A stretch of 64,000 nucleotides of DNA from Tritonibacter aquimaris (GCF_009617595.1 NZ_WIXK01000004.1:1-64000); one strand, 5' to 3'; shown: positions 46,715 to 55,764, numbered from the stretch's first letter. The notes: generated by a model not told the origin, from the sequence alone. Translations and numbers: made by a program.

Positions 46715-47023
46715 TTATTCGGGTGCGATCGCAACCTCTTGTCGCACAGATCCAGACAATGAGTTGAGTATCAGGATGCGCTCATCGTCTGTAACCACCG
46801 CAATCCAGCCCTCACCAAAGGTAACCGCGCGGGCGCTTACACCGGCGGGCAGGGCGATGTTTTCCGGCAGTTGCGGGCCGGTATTGGACAAACGGATGAC
46901 AAGCAGCGCGACTATGGCTACAACCCCGCAAACCATCACCGCCGTGAGCCCTGTCACCAAATGGCGCAGGAATTTCAGCTGACGCGGTTCTATTTCTGTT
47001 TCACTATCCAAAGGGTCCGTCAT
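46715..47023 (-). CDS. Single-helix membrane protein (DUF6476-like)
   Basis: This 102-residue protein has an acidic cytoplasmic start (MTDPLDSETEIEPRQLKFLR), one membrane helix (about 22-44) and a C-terminal domain of about 55 residues (VTFGEGWIAVVTDDERILIL). It is divergent from rluD, and the two start codons overlap in CATG (47021-47024). Length and context fit the DUF6476 proteins of Rhodobacterales. Function unknown. Confidence 0.8.
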   Translation of the reverse strand: MTDPLDSETEIEPRQLKFLRHLVTGLTAVMVCGVVAIVALLVIRLSNTGPQLPENIALPAGVSARAVTFGEGWIAVVTDDERILILNSLSGSVRQEVAIAPE

Positions 47024-48044
47024 GGGCAGCCGCCAGATCTCATTTGTTATTGCGGAAAACCCGCCTAAACGGCTTGATAAAGCGCTTTCGCGTGATGTGC
47101 CAGAGGCGGAAGCCCTGTCGCGCACCAGACTGGCACGTCTGCTTGAGGCGGGGGCCATTGCTGTCAACGGCCAGGAGATGCGCGACGCCAAAGCGCGCGT
47201 CAACGAGGGGGACACGGTAGAGATTATCGTGGAAGAGGCCGATGAAAGCCATATCAACGCTGAAGACATCCCGCTGGACGTGGTGTTTGAAGACGATGAT
47301 CTGATTGTGATCAACAAGCCTGCGGGCATGGTGGTGCACCCGGCGCCGGGATCTCCTTCGGGCACGTTGGTCAATGCGCTGTTGCACCATTGCGGGGAAA
47401 ACTTATCGGGTGTGGGCGGGGTGAAACGTCCGGGGATTGTGCATCGGATCGACAAGGAAACCTCGGGCCTGTTGGTGGTGGCAAAATCGGATGCGGCCCA
47501 CCATGGGCTTGCGGCGCAGTTCGAAAAACACACAGTTGAGCGGTATTACCGCGCGATTTGCTATGGGGTGCCTGCAAGCAATGATCCCCGCTTGCGTGGT
47601 GTGCGCGGTGCAAGCTTTGAGCCGGGGAACATTCTGAAGCTGACCACCCAGCTTGCGCGCCATAAAACGGATCGTCAGCGCCAGGCGGTGCTGTTTCAAG
47701 GTGGCAAACATGCGGTGACGCGGGTGCGCGTTGTCGAAAGCTTTGGCGCCCCGGAAACAGCTGCTCTGGTGGAATGCTGGCTGGAAACCGGACGCACGCA
47801 TCAGATCAGGGTGCATCTCGCGCATGCAGGCCACGGGCTTTTGGGGGATCCGACTTATGGCGGGAAACGTAAGATTTCACCCAAAGCGCTGCCACCCGCT
47901 GCGATCGCTGCGATTTCCAATTTCCCCCGACAGGCACTGCATGCGGCGGTATTGGGGTTTGAGCACCCGGTAAGCGGCGAGAATTTACGGTTTGAGGCGC
48001 CTTTGCCCGCAGATATGCAGGCATTGCTTGACGCGCTGAAGTGA
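47022..48044 (+). CDS. rluD: 23S rRNA pseudouridine synthase, RluA family (RluD-like)
   Basis: The 340-residue protein has an N-terminal S4 RNA-binding domain (about 18-80, RLDKALSRDV...RLLEAGAIAVNG). The catalytic domain has the RluA motif HRIDKETSGLLVVAKS with the catalytic Asp (HRxDxxTSG), VINKPAGMVVHP and GRTHQIRVHLAHAGH. Length and domain order fit RluD, which modifies helix 69 of 23S rRNA; RluC or RluA cannot be fully excluded. AAGGG stands six bases before the start. Confidence 0.9.
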   Translation: MGSRQISFVIAENPPKRLDKALSRDVPEAEALSRTRLARLLEAGAIAVNGQEMRDAKARVNEGDTVEIIVEEADESHINAEDIPLDVVFEDDDLIVINKPAGMVVHPAPGSPSGTLVNALLHHCGENLSGVGGVKRPGIVHRIDKETSGLLVVAKSDAAHHGLAAQFEKHTVERYYRAICYGVPASNDPRLRGVRGASFEPGNILKLTTQLARHKTDRQRQAVLFQGGKHAVTRVRVVESFGAPETAALVECWLETGRTHQIRVHLAHAGHGLLGDPTYGGKRKISPKALPPAAIAAISNFPRQALHAAVLGFEHPVSGENLRFEAPLPADMQALLDALK

Positions 48045-48053
48045 GAGGTGTTT

Positions 48054-48103
48054 CGCCTCGGGCTACGCCCGAGGCGACCCGCGCCGCGCCAAAGGCGCGG
48101 CGC
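48054..48103. repeat. Two GC-rich perfect hairpins after rluD
   Basis: CGCCTCGGGC-TAC-GCCCGAGGCG (48054-48076) and GCGCCGCGCC-AAA-GGCGCGGCGC (48081-48103) stand side by side, starting 9 bp after the rluD stop. Neither has a T run. They resemble REP-like palindromes; no other copy is seen in this window. Confidence 0.7.
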
Positions 48104-48548
48104 CTGGCCCAACGAGATGAAGGGCCCGCAAGGGCACAAAGCTGGGCGGGAGCATTTCCCTTGCAGTTAAGAGCTTACTGGCGAGGGCGGGCAAGGCATT
48201 TAAACCGGGTTTTTATGCCACTCTAGGTTTGGATGATTTGCGCTTCAGTGTGTGGAATTTGCAAAAATTTAGGCTGCTGGGCCATGTTTGTGGCACCTAT
48301 GGTGCAGGAAATACCTTTGATTTTGTAACAGTGCAGTGAAATTTTCCCACGGTATCTGGGGCTGTCGCCAATATGCGTTGTTTTGGTTTGCGCCTGGTAA
48401 CTGGTTGATATTTAGCATTTAAAAATCTGCGCGTGCGTTAAGTGACGAACAGTTTCACTGTTCTTGATGTTTCGCCATCACACATCACTGTGACCGCAAT
48501 CACAGACCCTTTGGCAAAACCAAACTACACAGTTTATTAATCTCATGT
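48104..48548. other. Spacer between the hairpins and the rpoH promoter
   Basis: About 445 bp with lower GC than its surroundings and no convincing ORF or RNA fold recognised. Short inverted repeats (GAACAGTTTCACTGTTC near 48448) may be regulatory. It is upstream of rpoH and could hold further promoters. Confidence 0.4.
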
Positions 48549-48577
48549 CTTGAAGACAGGTTAGCGCTACACCATAT
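48549..48577 (+). promoter_or_regulatory. Sigma-32-type promoter of rpoH
   Basis: CTTGAA (48549-48554) and CCATAT (48572-48577) are separated by 17 bases. This matches the alphaproteobacterial heat-shock promoter pattern (CTTG, 17-18 bases, CYATAT). It ends 43 bp before the rpoH start, suggesting autoactivation. Confidence 0.6.
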
Positions 48578-48620
48578 GCCTTCATGTTAAGCCCTTAAAC
48601 ATTATGGGAGGGACATCAAA

Positions 48621-49517
48621 ATGGCGAATTATGCAAATCTACCGGCCCCAACGCCGGAAGGTGGATTGAACCGGTATCTGCAGGAAATCCGCAAGTTTCC
48701 ACTGCTGGAGCCCGAAGAAGAATATATGCTGGCCAAACGCTGGGTTGAGGAACAAGATGCAACCTCGGCGCATAAAATGGTCACCTCGCACCTGCGTCTC
48801 GCGGCGAAAATCGCTATGGGATACCGCGGCTACGGTCTGCCGCAGGCTGAGGTCATTTCAGAAGCCAACGTTGGTTTGATGCAGGCGGTAAAACGGTTTG
48901 ATCCTGAAAAAGGTTTCCGACTGGCGACCTATGCTATGTGGTGGATCCGGGCCTCAATTCAGGAATATATCCTGCGTTCTTGGTCGTTGGTGAAGCTTGG
49001 CACCACCTCGGCGCAGAAGAAGCTGTTCTTTAACCTGCGCAAAGCCAAGGCCCGCATTGGGGCGCTGGATGAAGGTGATATGCACCCGGACAACGTGGCG
49101 CGCATCGCCAAGGATCTGGGTGTGACCGAGGATGAAGTGATCTCGATGAACCGGCGTATGTCGGGTGGAGACGCTTCGTTGAATGCCATGGTTGGTGGTG
49201 ATGGCGAAAGCACCATGCAGTGGCAGGACTGGCTTGAAGATGAGGACGCGGACCAGGCGGGTGATTATGAAGCCCGTGATGAGCTGGAGGCGCGCCGTGA
49301 GCTTTTGGCCGAGGCGATGGATGTTCTGAACGACCGTGAAAAAGACATTCTGACCCAGCGTCGTTTGGCAGATCAGGTAAAGACCCTTGAAGAGCTGAGC
49401 GGGCAATACGACGTGAGCCGCGAACGCATCCGCCAGATTGAGGTGCGGGCGTTTGAAAAACTGCAAAAGAAGATGCGCGAACTTGCACAGGGCAAGGGCA
49501 TGTTGACCCCTGCCTAA
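48621..49517 (+). CDS. rpoH: RNA polymerase heat-shock sigma factor RpoH (sigma-32)
   Basis: This 298-residue sigma factor has region 1.2/2.1 (GGLNRYLQEIRKFPLLEPEEE), region 2 (SEANVGLMQAVKRFDPEKGF, ATYAMWWIRASIQEYILRSW) and the RpoH box region QKKLFFNLRKAKARIG, characteristic of heat-shock sigmas. Region 4 has [28 protein letters not shown] precedes the start. A sigma-32-like promoter lies just upstream. Rhodobacterales often have two rpoH copies; only this one is in the window. Confidence 0.97.
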   Translation: MANYANLPAPTPEGGLNRYLQEIRKFPLLEPEEEYMLAKRWVEEQDATSAHKMVTSHLRLAAKIAMGYRGYGLPQAEVISEANVGLMQAVKRFDPEKGFRLATYAMWWIRASIQEYILRSWSLVKLGTTSAQKKLFFNLRKAKARIGALDEGDMHPDNVARIAKDLGVTEDEVISMNRRMSGGDASLNAMVGGDGESTMQWQDWLEDEDADQAGDYEARDELEARRELLAEAMDVLNDREKDILTQRRLADQVKTLEELSGQYDVSRERIRQIEVRAFEKLQKKMRELAQGKGMLTPA

Positions 49518-49540
49518 ATCCCCACAAATCCCCACAGTTA

Positions 49541-49567
49541 AACCCGGCTGCTTTAGCCGGGTTTTTT
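49541..49567 (+). terminator. rpoH terminator
   Basis: AACCCGGCT-GCTTT-AGCCGGGTT stem-loop followed directly by TTTTTT. The 250 bp behind it up to the next gene show nothing recognisable. Confidence 0.93.
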
Positions 49568-49821
49568 TGGGCTTGGCCACAGTACACAACAGGTTCACAT
49601 GTTATGTTTCGCATGCGAAACATTTGACCGTTTGGAAAAACGGGCGTGTGCGCAACGGGTCTCCTGGCGCAGCGCCGTAATTTTCCGCGCTAACACAGCG
49701 GCTTAGAAAAACGTCTCAGATCTGCTGAGCGTGTACACCGGTTTGCGCAAAAATAATCTGCAACACTGGTCGAAATGCCCGCCGCCACAGAACTTGGCGA
49801 GGGGCAAGGTTCAAAACAGGT

Positions 49822-50286
49822 TTATTCAGCCAACAGGCGGCCGCCGTGGGGGTTATCAATCACCATGCGCCAGCTGCCGTCCTGCTGACGGCGCAGCACC
49901 GCAACAGAGAGGCCGGATTGTTCTACCAGCTCGCCATCAGGCGTTTTTGCCTGCATCACCCAAGGGGCAATATGCAGGGACAAATCACCAACTGTGATGA
50001 CCTCATGGCCATTGGGGTAGCTGAAGCTTGGTTTGCTGGCGGACCATGCGGTGAACAGGGCAATCTGTTCTTCTGTCGTTGTGGTTGGCGCACCGGGTTC
50101 AAAGGCAACTGCAGCCTTGTTTTCGTAACTGTTCATCACGGTGTCGATGTCACCGGTCTGAAAGGCGGCAGTCATGCCTGAAATAAGGTCAAGCGCGGCT
50201 TGTTGATCTGGGGTCATGGTGTGTCCTTGGGCAAATGAGAGCTGGGGCAGGGAAAGCATCAATAGGGACGCAAGAACCTGTTTCAT
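49822..50286 (-). CDS. Secreted NTF2-like (SnoaL/DUF4440-type) protein
   Basis: A signal peptide (MKQVLASLLMLSLPQLSFA, cut before QG) precedes a cone-fold NTF2-like domain: TPDQQAALDLISGMTAAFQT, then DIDTVMNSYENKAAVAFEPG and a C-terminal QDGSWRMVIDNPHGG. Such proteins bind small molecules or act as isomerases; the ligand is unknown. It is divergent from the WYL regulator gene, which is the likely controller. Confidence 0.82.
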   Translation of the reverse strand: MKQVLASLLMLSLPQLSFAQGHTMTPDQQAALDLISGMTAAFQTGDIDTVMNSYENKAAVAFEPGAPTTTTEEQIALFTAWSASKPSFSYPNGHEVITVGDLSLHIAPWVMQAKTPDGELVEQSGLSVAVLRRQQDGSWRMVIDNPHGGRLLAE

Positions 50287-50369
50287 CTGTTGTCCTTTTG
50301 TTTGCGATGTGTCGTTCCTAAATCAGAGCAGTGACAGGTTCTGTCAGTGGCGGAGTGAGGGGAGAGACC

Positions 50370-51068
50370 ATGAGACTATTTCGCTTGTTTAAGCTGCTCG
50401 ATGGGCTGCGCGGGCGCACGCAGCCAGTCACGGCGCAACAGCTGGCTGACGACTGTGAGGTTTCGACCCGATCGATTTATCGCGACATCGCCGACCTTCA
50501 GGCACTGGGTGCGCCGATCCGGGGCGAAGGCGGCGTGGGCTATGTATTGGAGCGCGGGTATTTCCTGCCCTCGCTGCAGTTTGACGAGGATGAACTGGAT
50601 GCGCTGATGCTGGGTTTGCGCTTGATTGAAGAGCGTGCGAGCAGCGAGTTGGCCCAGGCCTCCAATCGTGCGCTCGCCAAGCTCAGCAGCGCAATTGGCG
50701 AGGACATGCGCGAAAGCTGGCTGCATACGCCGTTGAACGCAGGGCCAAGCCGGGTGGGGGCGCAGACCCGCAAAAGCTCGTTTTATGCAGAGATCCGCGC
50801 TGCGGTGAAAGAAAAGCGGGTGCTCAAGTTTACCTATGAAAATGTGCGCGGCGAACGCTCTGTGCGGTTTGCCTGGCCTTTGGGAATGACTGTGTTTGAA
50901 AGCGGTTGGCTGCTGACGATCTGGTGCGAGCGGGCAGAAGATTTTCGCCATCTGCGGCTGGATCGGATTGTGACGCTGGAGCCGACCACCCGTCATTTCC
51001 ACTCTGAGCGCGGCAAGCGATTTTCCGATTCTGTTGCGCGGGAAAAGGCACGGGTGGCCGGATCATAA
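50370..51068 (+). CDS. HTH/WYL-domain transcriptional regulator (YafY type)
   Basis: The 232-residue protein has an N-terminal HTH_11 (about 5-60: LLDGLRGRTQPVTAQQLADD, STRSIYRDIADLQALG) and a C-terminal WYL domain (about 130-215). The usual WYL triplet is replaced by WPLGM/FESGWLLTIWCE. YafY-type members often control a divergent neighbour, here the NTF2-like secreted protein at 49822. GGGGAGAG upstream supports the start at 50370. Confidence 0.9.
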   Translation: MRLFRLFKLLDGLRGRTQPVTAQQLADDCEVSTRSIYRDIADLQALGAPIRGEGGVGYVLERGYFLPSLQFDEDELDALMLGLRLIEERASSELAQASNRALAKLSSAIGEDMRESWLHTPLNAGPSRVGAQTRKSSFYAEIRAAVKEKRVLKFTYENVRGERSVRFAWPLGMTVFESGWLLTIWCERAEDFRHLRLDRIVTLEPTTRHFHSERGKRFSDSVAREKARVAGS

Positions 51069-51142
51069 CGTGTGCACTTATTACGTGTTTACCCTATTGA
51101 TCTGGCACAGTAGAGGGGGAGGGCTGAATAAGGATTGTGATT

Positions 51143-51541
51143 ATGAAATTTACCTTATCCCTTTTGATTATAGTGGCTGCTGTTTCTGCCTGTGGTGGGC
51201 CAAAGCTGACTGCAGAACAAAAAGCACTGCGTGATAGAAACGTTGCCCAGAACCAAGCTGCGTTGGCTGTGGCGAAGCATGTTGCGTTGGACGGGCAGAT
51301 GTTTCGTGTGGCCCACGTGACCGAGCGCAATCAGGCCCTGGTGGAGCGTGTTAAAGGCAGCGGGCCATATTATGTGCGCGATCTGCAGGTTGCGGCTTAT
51401 CGTGCAACGGGCTGTGGTGCCAAGTTTGATGCGGGCATTCTGGCCTTTATCGGTGGTGATATCTATTCCGCGGATCTGGCGGATCTGCGCACAAAGGTAT
51501 CCGGAAAATTTGACGGCTGGGGCGTGTCTTTGGAATGCTGA
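51143..51541 (+). CDS. Predicted lipoprotein
   Basis: The 132-residue protein has a lipoprotein signal (MKFTLSLLIIVAAVSAC, Cys17) and a helical mature region. A cysteine pair (TGCGAKF, SLEC at the end) may form a disulfide. AAGGA eight bases before ATG 51143 fixes the start. Its last codons overlap the next lipoprotein gene, so both are made together. The family is not recognised. Confidence 0.78.
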   Translation: MKFTLSLLIIVAAVSACGGPKLTAEQKALRDRNVAQNQAALAVAKHVALDGQMFRVAHVTERNQALVERVKGSGPYYVRDLQVAAYRATGCGAKFDAGILAFIGGDIYSADLADLRTKVSGKFDGWGVSLEC

Positions 51542-52059
51542 GAGCCTGTGTCCTGAGCGTGGTGCTGGCCTTGGCCGGGTGTGTGACAGAACCGGTTGCA
51601 TCGGATCGCGCGCAATCTCGCCCAGCCCTGAGTGCCGCGGCGGCCACAGCTGAGGTGCAGGCGCGCCAGAACCGGTTCGCCAGCTACCCGCAGCCCGACA
51701 TGACCTATCTGTCGTTTTCTCACGCGCATGGCTATCAGGTGAACTATCTGGGCGCAGATGGGCGTGCATGGCTTTGGTATCCGGGCAATCGGCGTGGCGT
51801 GGCAGAGGAATACCAGCTGTCATATGCCTGGGGAGAGAAGGTGATCTGCTGGCGCCATCCATCCAACAGCTACAATCCTGTGACCAAGAAAAAAGGCGGA
51901 GACTATGCGTGCGAAAGTCTCAACCTTGCACAGCGCGCAACAGTTGCAGCGCTCAAGGGCGATGTGTTTCAGTTGAAGAGTGGTGCGGTGCCTTATCGGC
52001 TGGATCGCTGTCAGGCCCCCGAGGCGTTTGAGTTTGATCGCAGCAAATTTGGCTGCTGA
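51535..52059 (+). CDS. Predicted lipoprotein, partner of the preceding gene
   Basis: The 174-residue protein starts MLRACVLSVVLALAGCVTEP with lipobox LAGC (Cys16). The mature part is Trp/Tyr-rich in the middle (RAWLWYPGNRR, YAWGEKVICWRHP) and has three further cysteines (CESLN, DRCQAP, FGC). It overlaps the upstream gene by 7 bp. It may be anchored to the outer membrane. Function unknown. Confidence 0.78.
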   Translation: MLRACVLSVVLALAGCVTEPVASDRAQSRPALSAAAATAEVQARQNRFASYPQPDMTYLSFSHAHGYQVNYLGADGRAWLWYPGNRRGVAEEYQLSYAWGEKVICWRHPSNSYNPVTKKKGGDYACESLNLAQRATVAALKGDVFQLKSGAVPYRLDRCQAPEAFEFDRSKFGC

Positions 52060-52062
52060 AGT

Positions 52063-52527
52063 CTAAAGCGGAAGGCGCATCACATGTTGGGGGCTGATCC
52101 CATGGGGCCAGATTTCACCGGTGGTTTCAAAGCCTGCTGATTTATAGACAGCAAAGGCCGCGTGATTTTCGAAATTCACCGTGAGATAGACGTGCGGCGC
52201 ATGCTGATAAAGCGGTGCAAGATGGGCCGCGAGCTGTGACATTGCCGCTTTGGCCACGCCTTTTCCCTGCGCGCAGGCATCCACGATCAGGGCACGCAGG
52301 CCGATGTCTGTTGATGCGGCAAATGGGAAGCTTTGGCTGTAGGCGCGGTCGATTTTGAACACGCCTACAGGGATATTGTTGTCTAAGATCTGGTGCAGAT
52401 CAAACCGCGCAGGCGGTTCACGCAGGATATCGTCTACTGTGCCTGCAAATTTGATCTGATCCGGAAAAGGCGCGAGATGCGCCACTGTATGACCCTCAGG
52501 CCAAGGCAGCGGCGCAAGGGTTATCAC
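52063..52527 (-). CDS. GNAT-family acetyltransferase
   Basis: The 154-residue protein has the GNAT acetyl-CoA loop in a recognisable form (DACAQGKGVAKAAMSQL, residues about 83-99) and the C-terminal NHAAFAVYKSAGFETTG typical of the superfamily. GTG at 52527 overlaps the pepF stop by GTGA, so it is translated with pepF. The substrate is unknown. Confidence 0.88.
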   Translation of the reverse strand: MITLAPLPWPEGHTVAHLAPFPDQIKFAGTVDDILREPPARFDLHQILDNNIPVGVFKIDRAYSQSFPFAASTDIGLRALIVDACAQGKGVAKAAMSQLAAHLAPLYQHAPHVYLTVNFENHAAFAVYKSAGFETTGEIWPHGISPQHVMRLPL

Positions 52528-54344
52528 GCTTCCATCGCCTCAAGCTCATCGATCATGGATGAGATCATGGAGAGGCCCTTGTCCCAGAATTTGGGGTCAG
52601 ACGCATCCAGGCCAAAGGGTGCCAAAAGTTCCTTATGGTGTTTGGAGCCGCCCGCTTTGAGCATGTCGAAATACTTTTCTTCAAAGCCTTCGCCGCCCTC
52701 GGCGTAAACCGAGTAGAGCGCGTTTACGAGACCATCGCCAAAGGCATAGGCGTAAACGTAGAAAGGCGAATGCACGAAGTGTGGGATATAGGCCCAGAAG
52801 GTTTCATACCCTTCTACGAAATCAAAGGCCTCGCCTAGGCTTTCGGCCTGAACCGACATCCACAGCGCGTTGATGTCTTCTGGTGTCAGTTCCCCTTCGG
52901 CGCGGGCCGCGTGAAGTTTACATTCAAAGTCATAAAACGCGATCTGGCGCACAACCGTGTTGATCATGTCCTCGACTTTGCCAGCCAAGAGCACCTTGCG
53001 CTGCTCTTGCGTTTCGGCGGCGTCGAGCATCTTGCGGAAGGTGAGCATCTCGCCAAAGACCGATGCGGTTTCTGCCAGCGTCAGCGGTGTGGACGACAGC
53101 ATTTCGCCCTGTTCTGCGGCCAGTACCTGATGGACGCCGTGGCCCAGCTCATGCGCCAGCGTCATCACATCGCGTGGTTTGCCAAGATAGTTCAGCATCA
53201 CATAGGGGTGCACATTGGTCACTGTTGGATGTGCAAAGGCACCGGGCGCTTTGCCCGGTTTCACGCCCGCATCAATCCAGCCTTTGGTAAAGAAGGGCTC
53301 AGCAATTTCACCCATGCGCGGATCAAAGGCGCTATAGGCCTCCATCACGGTTTTTTCCGCGTCTTCCCAGGCAACAGTGCGGGTGTCTTCCATCGGCAGC
53401 GGCGCGTTGCGATCCCAGACCTGCATGCGATCCAGGCCAAGCCATTTGCGTTTCAGCTCATAATAACGGTGGCTCAGTTTGGGGTAGGCGGCAACCACGG
53501 CTTCGCGCAGGGCTTCGACCACTTCGGGTTCCACGTGGTTTGACAGGTGACGCCCGGTTTGTGGTGTGGGCATGCCGCGCCAGCGATCGACGATCTCTTT
53601 TTCCTTGGCTTGGGTGTTGTGAACACGGGCAAAGGTTTTGATATTGTCGTTAAAGACGCGCGCCAGCTCACGGGTGGCGGCTTCGCGTTTGCTGCGGTCT
53701 TGCTCTGTCAGCAGGTTCAGCGTGCCTTCGATGTTGAGCTCTTCACCATCGATGGTGAAGGTGAGGCCAGCAATGGTTTCGTCAAACAGACGCTCCCAGG
53801 CATCACCAACCACACCAAGATCATGCAGGAATTTTTCCAGCTCATCAGATAGCTGATAGGGCTTCATCGCACGGATGCGATCAAACACCGGCTTGTAGCG
53901 GGCAAGATCTGCGTTGGCGTCAAAATGCGCTGCCAGCACATCATCATCAATCCGGTTGAGTTCCAGAGTGAAAAACACCAAAGGCGTAGTGAAGATGGTG
54001 ATGCGCTCTTGCATGTCGGACATGAATTTGGCGCGTTCAGCATCAGTTGTGAGCTGGTAATAGCGCAGCCCTGCATAAGACATGATGCGCCCAGCGATCT
54101 GGTTGATCTTCTCGTTGCGCAGCACACAGTTGAGCAGGCCATCAGCATCTAGCGCAGCGAGCTTGCCTTCATAGTCGGTGGCAAAGGCTGTGCATTCCCC
54201 TTCGAGCCAGTCGAGGTCACGCGCAAGCTCAGGCGCATCCTCGCCCTTGTAGAGATCGGAGAGATCCCATTCGGGCAATGCGCCAAGATTGTCGGAGCCG
54301 GAGCTGGCATTTGCGTCAAAAACGGGGAAGGGGAGTTGGAACAT
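52524..54344 (-). CDS. pepF: Oligoendopeptidase F
   Basis: PepF (606 aa) is an M3-family zinc metallopeptidase that degrades short peptides in the cytoplasm. The zinc site is LAHELGHGVHQ (HExxH), followed by the downstream Glu region LAETASVFGEMLTF. The N-terminal half is the usual helical domain. The C-terminus contains YVYAYAFGDGLVNALY, common to the family. It leads the two-gene unit with the GNAT protein. Confidence 0.94.
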   Translation of the reverse strand: MFQLPFPVFDANASSGSDNLGALPEWDLSDLYKGEDAPELARDLDWLEGECTAFATDYEGKLAALDADGLLNCVLRNEKINQIAGRIMSYAGLRYYQLTTDAERAKFMSDMQERITIFTTPLVFFTLELNRIDDDVLAAHFDANADLARYKPVFDRIRAMKPYQLSDELEKFLHDLGVVGDAWERLFDETIAGLTFTIDGEELNIEGTLNLLTEQDRSKREAATRELARVFNDNIKTFARVHNTQAKEKEIVDRWRGMPTPQTGRHLSNHVEPEVVEALREAVVAAYPKLSHRYYELKRKWLGLDRMQVWDRNAPLPMEDTRTVAWEDAEKTVMEAYSAFDPRMGEIAEPFFTKGWIDAGVKPGKAPGAFAHPTVTNVHPYVMLNYLGKPRDVMTLAHELGHGVHQVLAAEQGEMLSSTPLTLAETASVFGEMLTFRKMLDAAETQEQRKVLLAGKVEDMINTVVRQIAFYDFECKLHAARAEGELTPEDINALWMSVQAESLGEAFDFVEGYETFWAYIPHFVHSPFYVYAYAFGDGLVNALYSVYAEGGEGFEEKYFDMLKAGGSKHHKELLAPFGLDASDPKFWDKGLSMISSMIDELEAMEA

Positions 54345-54415
54345 GGTGGCTCCTGATTGTGAAATTTTCTGGTTCTACATCTAGGCGTCCGGCCGTGCAG
54401 GCACAAGCGGGCAGC

Positions 54416-55369
54416 CTAGCGGTGTTTTTGGAAAAACGTACAGATGTCGGTGAGCACGCTGTGGCGCAGATCGGGGTTTTCCATCAGCACCTCGTGGCGC
54501 ACCTTGTCGATCACATGCAATTCGCCTTCGCTCCAGCTGTCCATGCGTTGATGGATGGCTGTGGTTGAGACAATTTCTTCTTGGCGGCCAAGGGTGCAAA
54601 AACCGGGAACACCGGGGGCAGGGCGTTTGGCAAGTTCGCGACATTCTCGCAGGCCTTCATAGACCCAGTTGATGGTGGGGCCAGAGAGCGCAAGTTCGGG
54701 CACCGCGCTGAGATGGTCGCGCAGCATCTGATACATATCGCGATCATTGGTCAGCAGGTTTCCCGTGAATCCCTGCAAATTGACATAGGGTTTGATACTG
54801 GTTGAGGGGGCAAGATGCTGGCCAAAACCAAATAGATTGGAAAACGCGCCAATCCCGAAGGCAAGCGAGCGCAGCGGCTGGGCAAGGCCAATGTCCCACA
54901 TCGGTGCCGAGAAGGCCGCGGCTTTAACGGGCAAATCCTCATAAAGGGCGCGCAGTCCGATGGCACCGCCCATCGAATGGGCCAGAAGATACCAGGGCTT
55001 TGGCAGTTCAAGCCGTTTGGCCGTTTCAATCATCGCATCAACGTCATGCTGATATTTCTGAAAGTGGTCGACATGTCCCAAAAGCGCATTGCTGAGCAGG
55101 CGATCCGCCAGGCCTTGGCCGCGCCAGTCTATCGCAAAGGTCGCAAAGCCTTGCGTTGCAAAAAACGCAGCCGTGTCGCCGTATTTTTCGATGTATTCTG
55201 TACGGCCCGGAAACAGCAGCACGGTTCCTTGTGCTGTGTCGGGCGCAGGCCAAAGCCCCGCACGCAGCTGCAGCCCGTCACGTGTCGGTAGCCAATAGGC
55301 CGTGCCGCCGTCGGGGCCACGGGCAATATCAGCGTGAAGCGGGGCGGGTTGCAGCATCGGGGCGTTCAT
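54416..55369 (-). CDS. Alpha/beta hydrolase, lysophospholipase (PldB) type
   Basis: The 317-residue protein shows the nucleophile elbow LAHSMGGAIG (Ser in HSMGG), the early strand VLLFPGRTEYIEKYGDTA, WRGQGLADR, and the C-terminal catalytic His region KVRHEVLMENPD. This arrangement is that of monoacylglycerol lipase or lysophospholipase L2. Its start overlaps the stop of the SCP2 gene by one base (TGATG). The pairing with a lipid-binding protein suggests a lipid substrate, by inference. Confidence 0.9.
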   Translation of the reverse strand: MNAPMLQPAPLHADIARGPDGGTAYWLPTRDGLQLRAGLWPAPDTAQGTVLLFPGRTEYIEKYGDTAAFFATQGFATFAIDWRGQGLADRLLSNALLGHVDHFQKYQHDVDAMIETAKRLELPKPWYLLAHSMGGAIGLRALYEDLPVKAAAFSAPMWDIGLAQPLRSLAFGIGAFSNLFGFGQHLAPSTSIKPYVNLQGFTGNLLTNDRDMYQMLRDHLSAVPELALSGPTINWVYEGLRECRELAKRPAPGVPGFCTLGRQEEIVSTTAIHQRMDSWSEGELHVIDKVRHEVLMENPDLRHSVLTDICTFFQKHR

Positions 55370-55659
55370 CAGGCCAGTGCAGAGGCCAATTGCATAGCGG
55401 CGCTCATATCGCCATCAACCGAGAGCTTGCCAGTCATGAATGCGGAGGTGGGGTTTAGATTGCCTGCCAGCAGATCCTGAAACACCTCAATATCCGCAGA
55501 AAGGGTGACATCGGCCTCTTCATCGCTGATCCGCGCGCCATCAGAATCAAGAACAATGGATCCAAGCCCTTCGATGGCGAATTTTGCGGAAACGGTCAGA
55601 TCTGCGGCGCTGAGTTTTTCGTTCAGACCTTCAACGGCTTTGGAGAGGATGTCGCTCAT
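55369..55659 (-). CDS. SCP2 sterol-transfer family protein
   Basis: The 96-residue protein is a single SCP2-like lipid-binding domain (SAKFAIEGLGSIVLDSDGAR, then ADVTLSADIEVFQDLLAGNL, and TSAFMTGKLSVDGDMSAAMQ at the C-terminus). The start at MSDILSKAVEG matches the domain; an ATG at 55704 would add 15 residues. It is translated with the hydrolase gene downstream. Confidence 0.9.
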   Translation of the reverse strand: MSDILSKAVEGLNEKLSAADLTVSAKFAIEGLGSIVLDSDGARISDEEADVTLSADIEVFQDLLAGNLNPTSAFMTGKLSVDGDMSAAMQLASALA

Positions 55660-55764
55660 ATTTCGGTGCGCTTTCGTGTTGGTGTTTTGTCCCAGAGTGC
55701 ACATCTTTGTGACGAGTGAAAGACTTGTTGTGGAAAAACCCTCAGAGGCGGTTAGATTGAGCCT

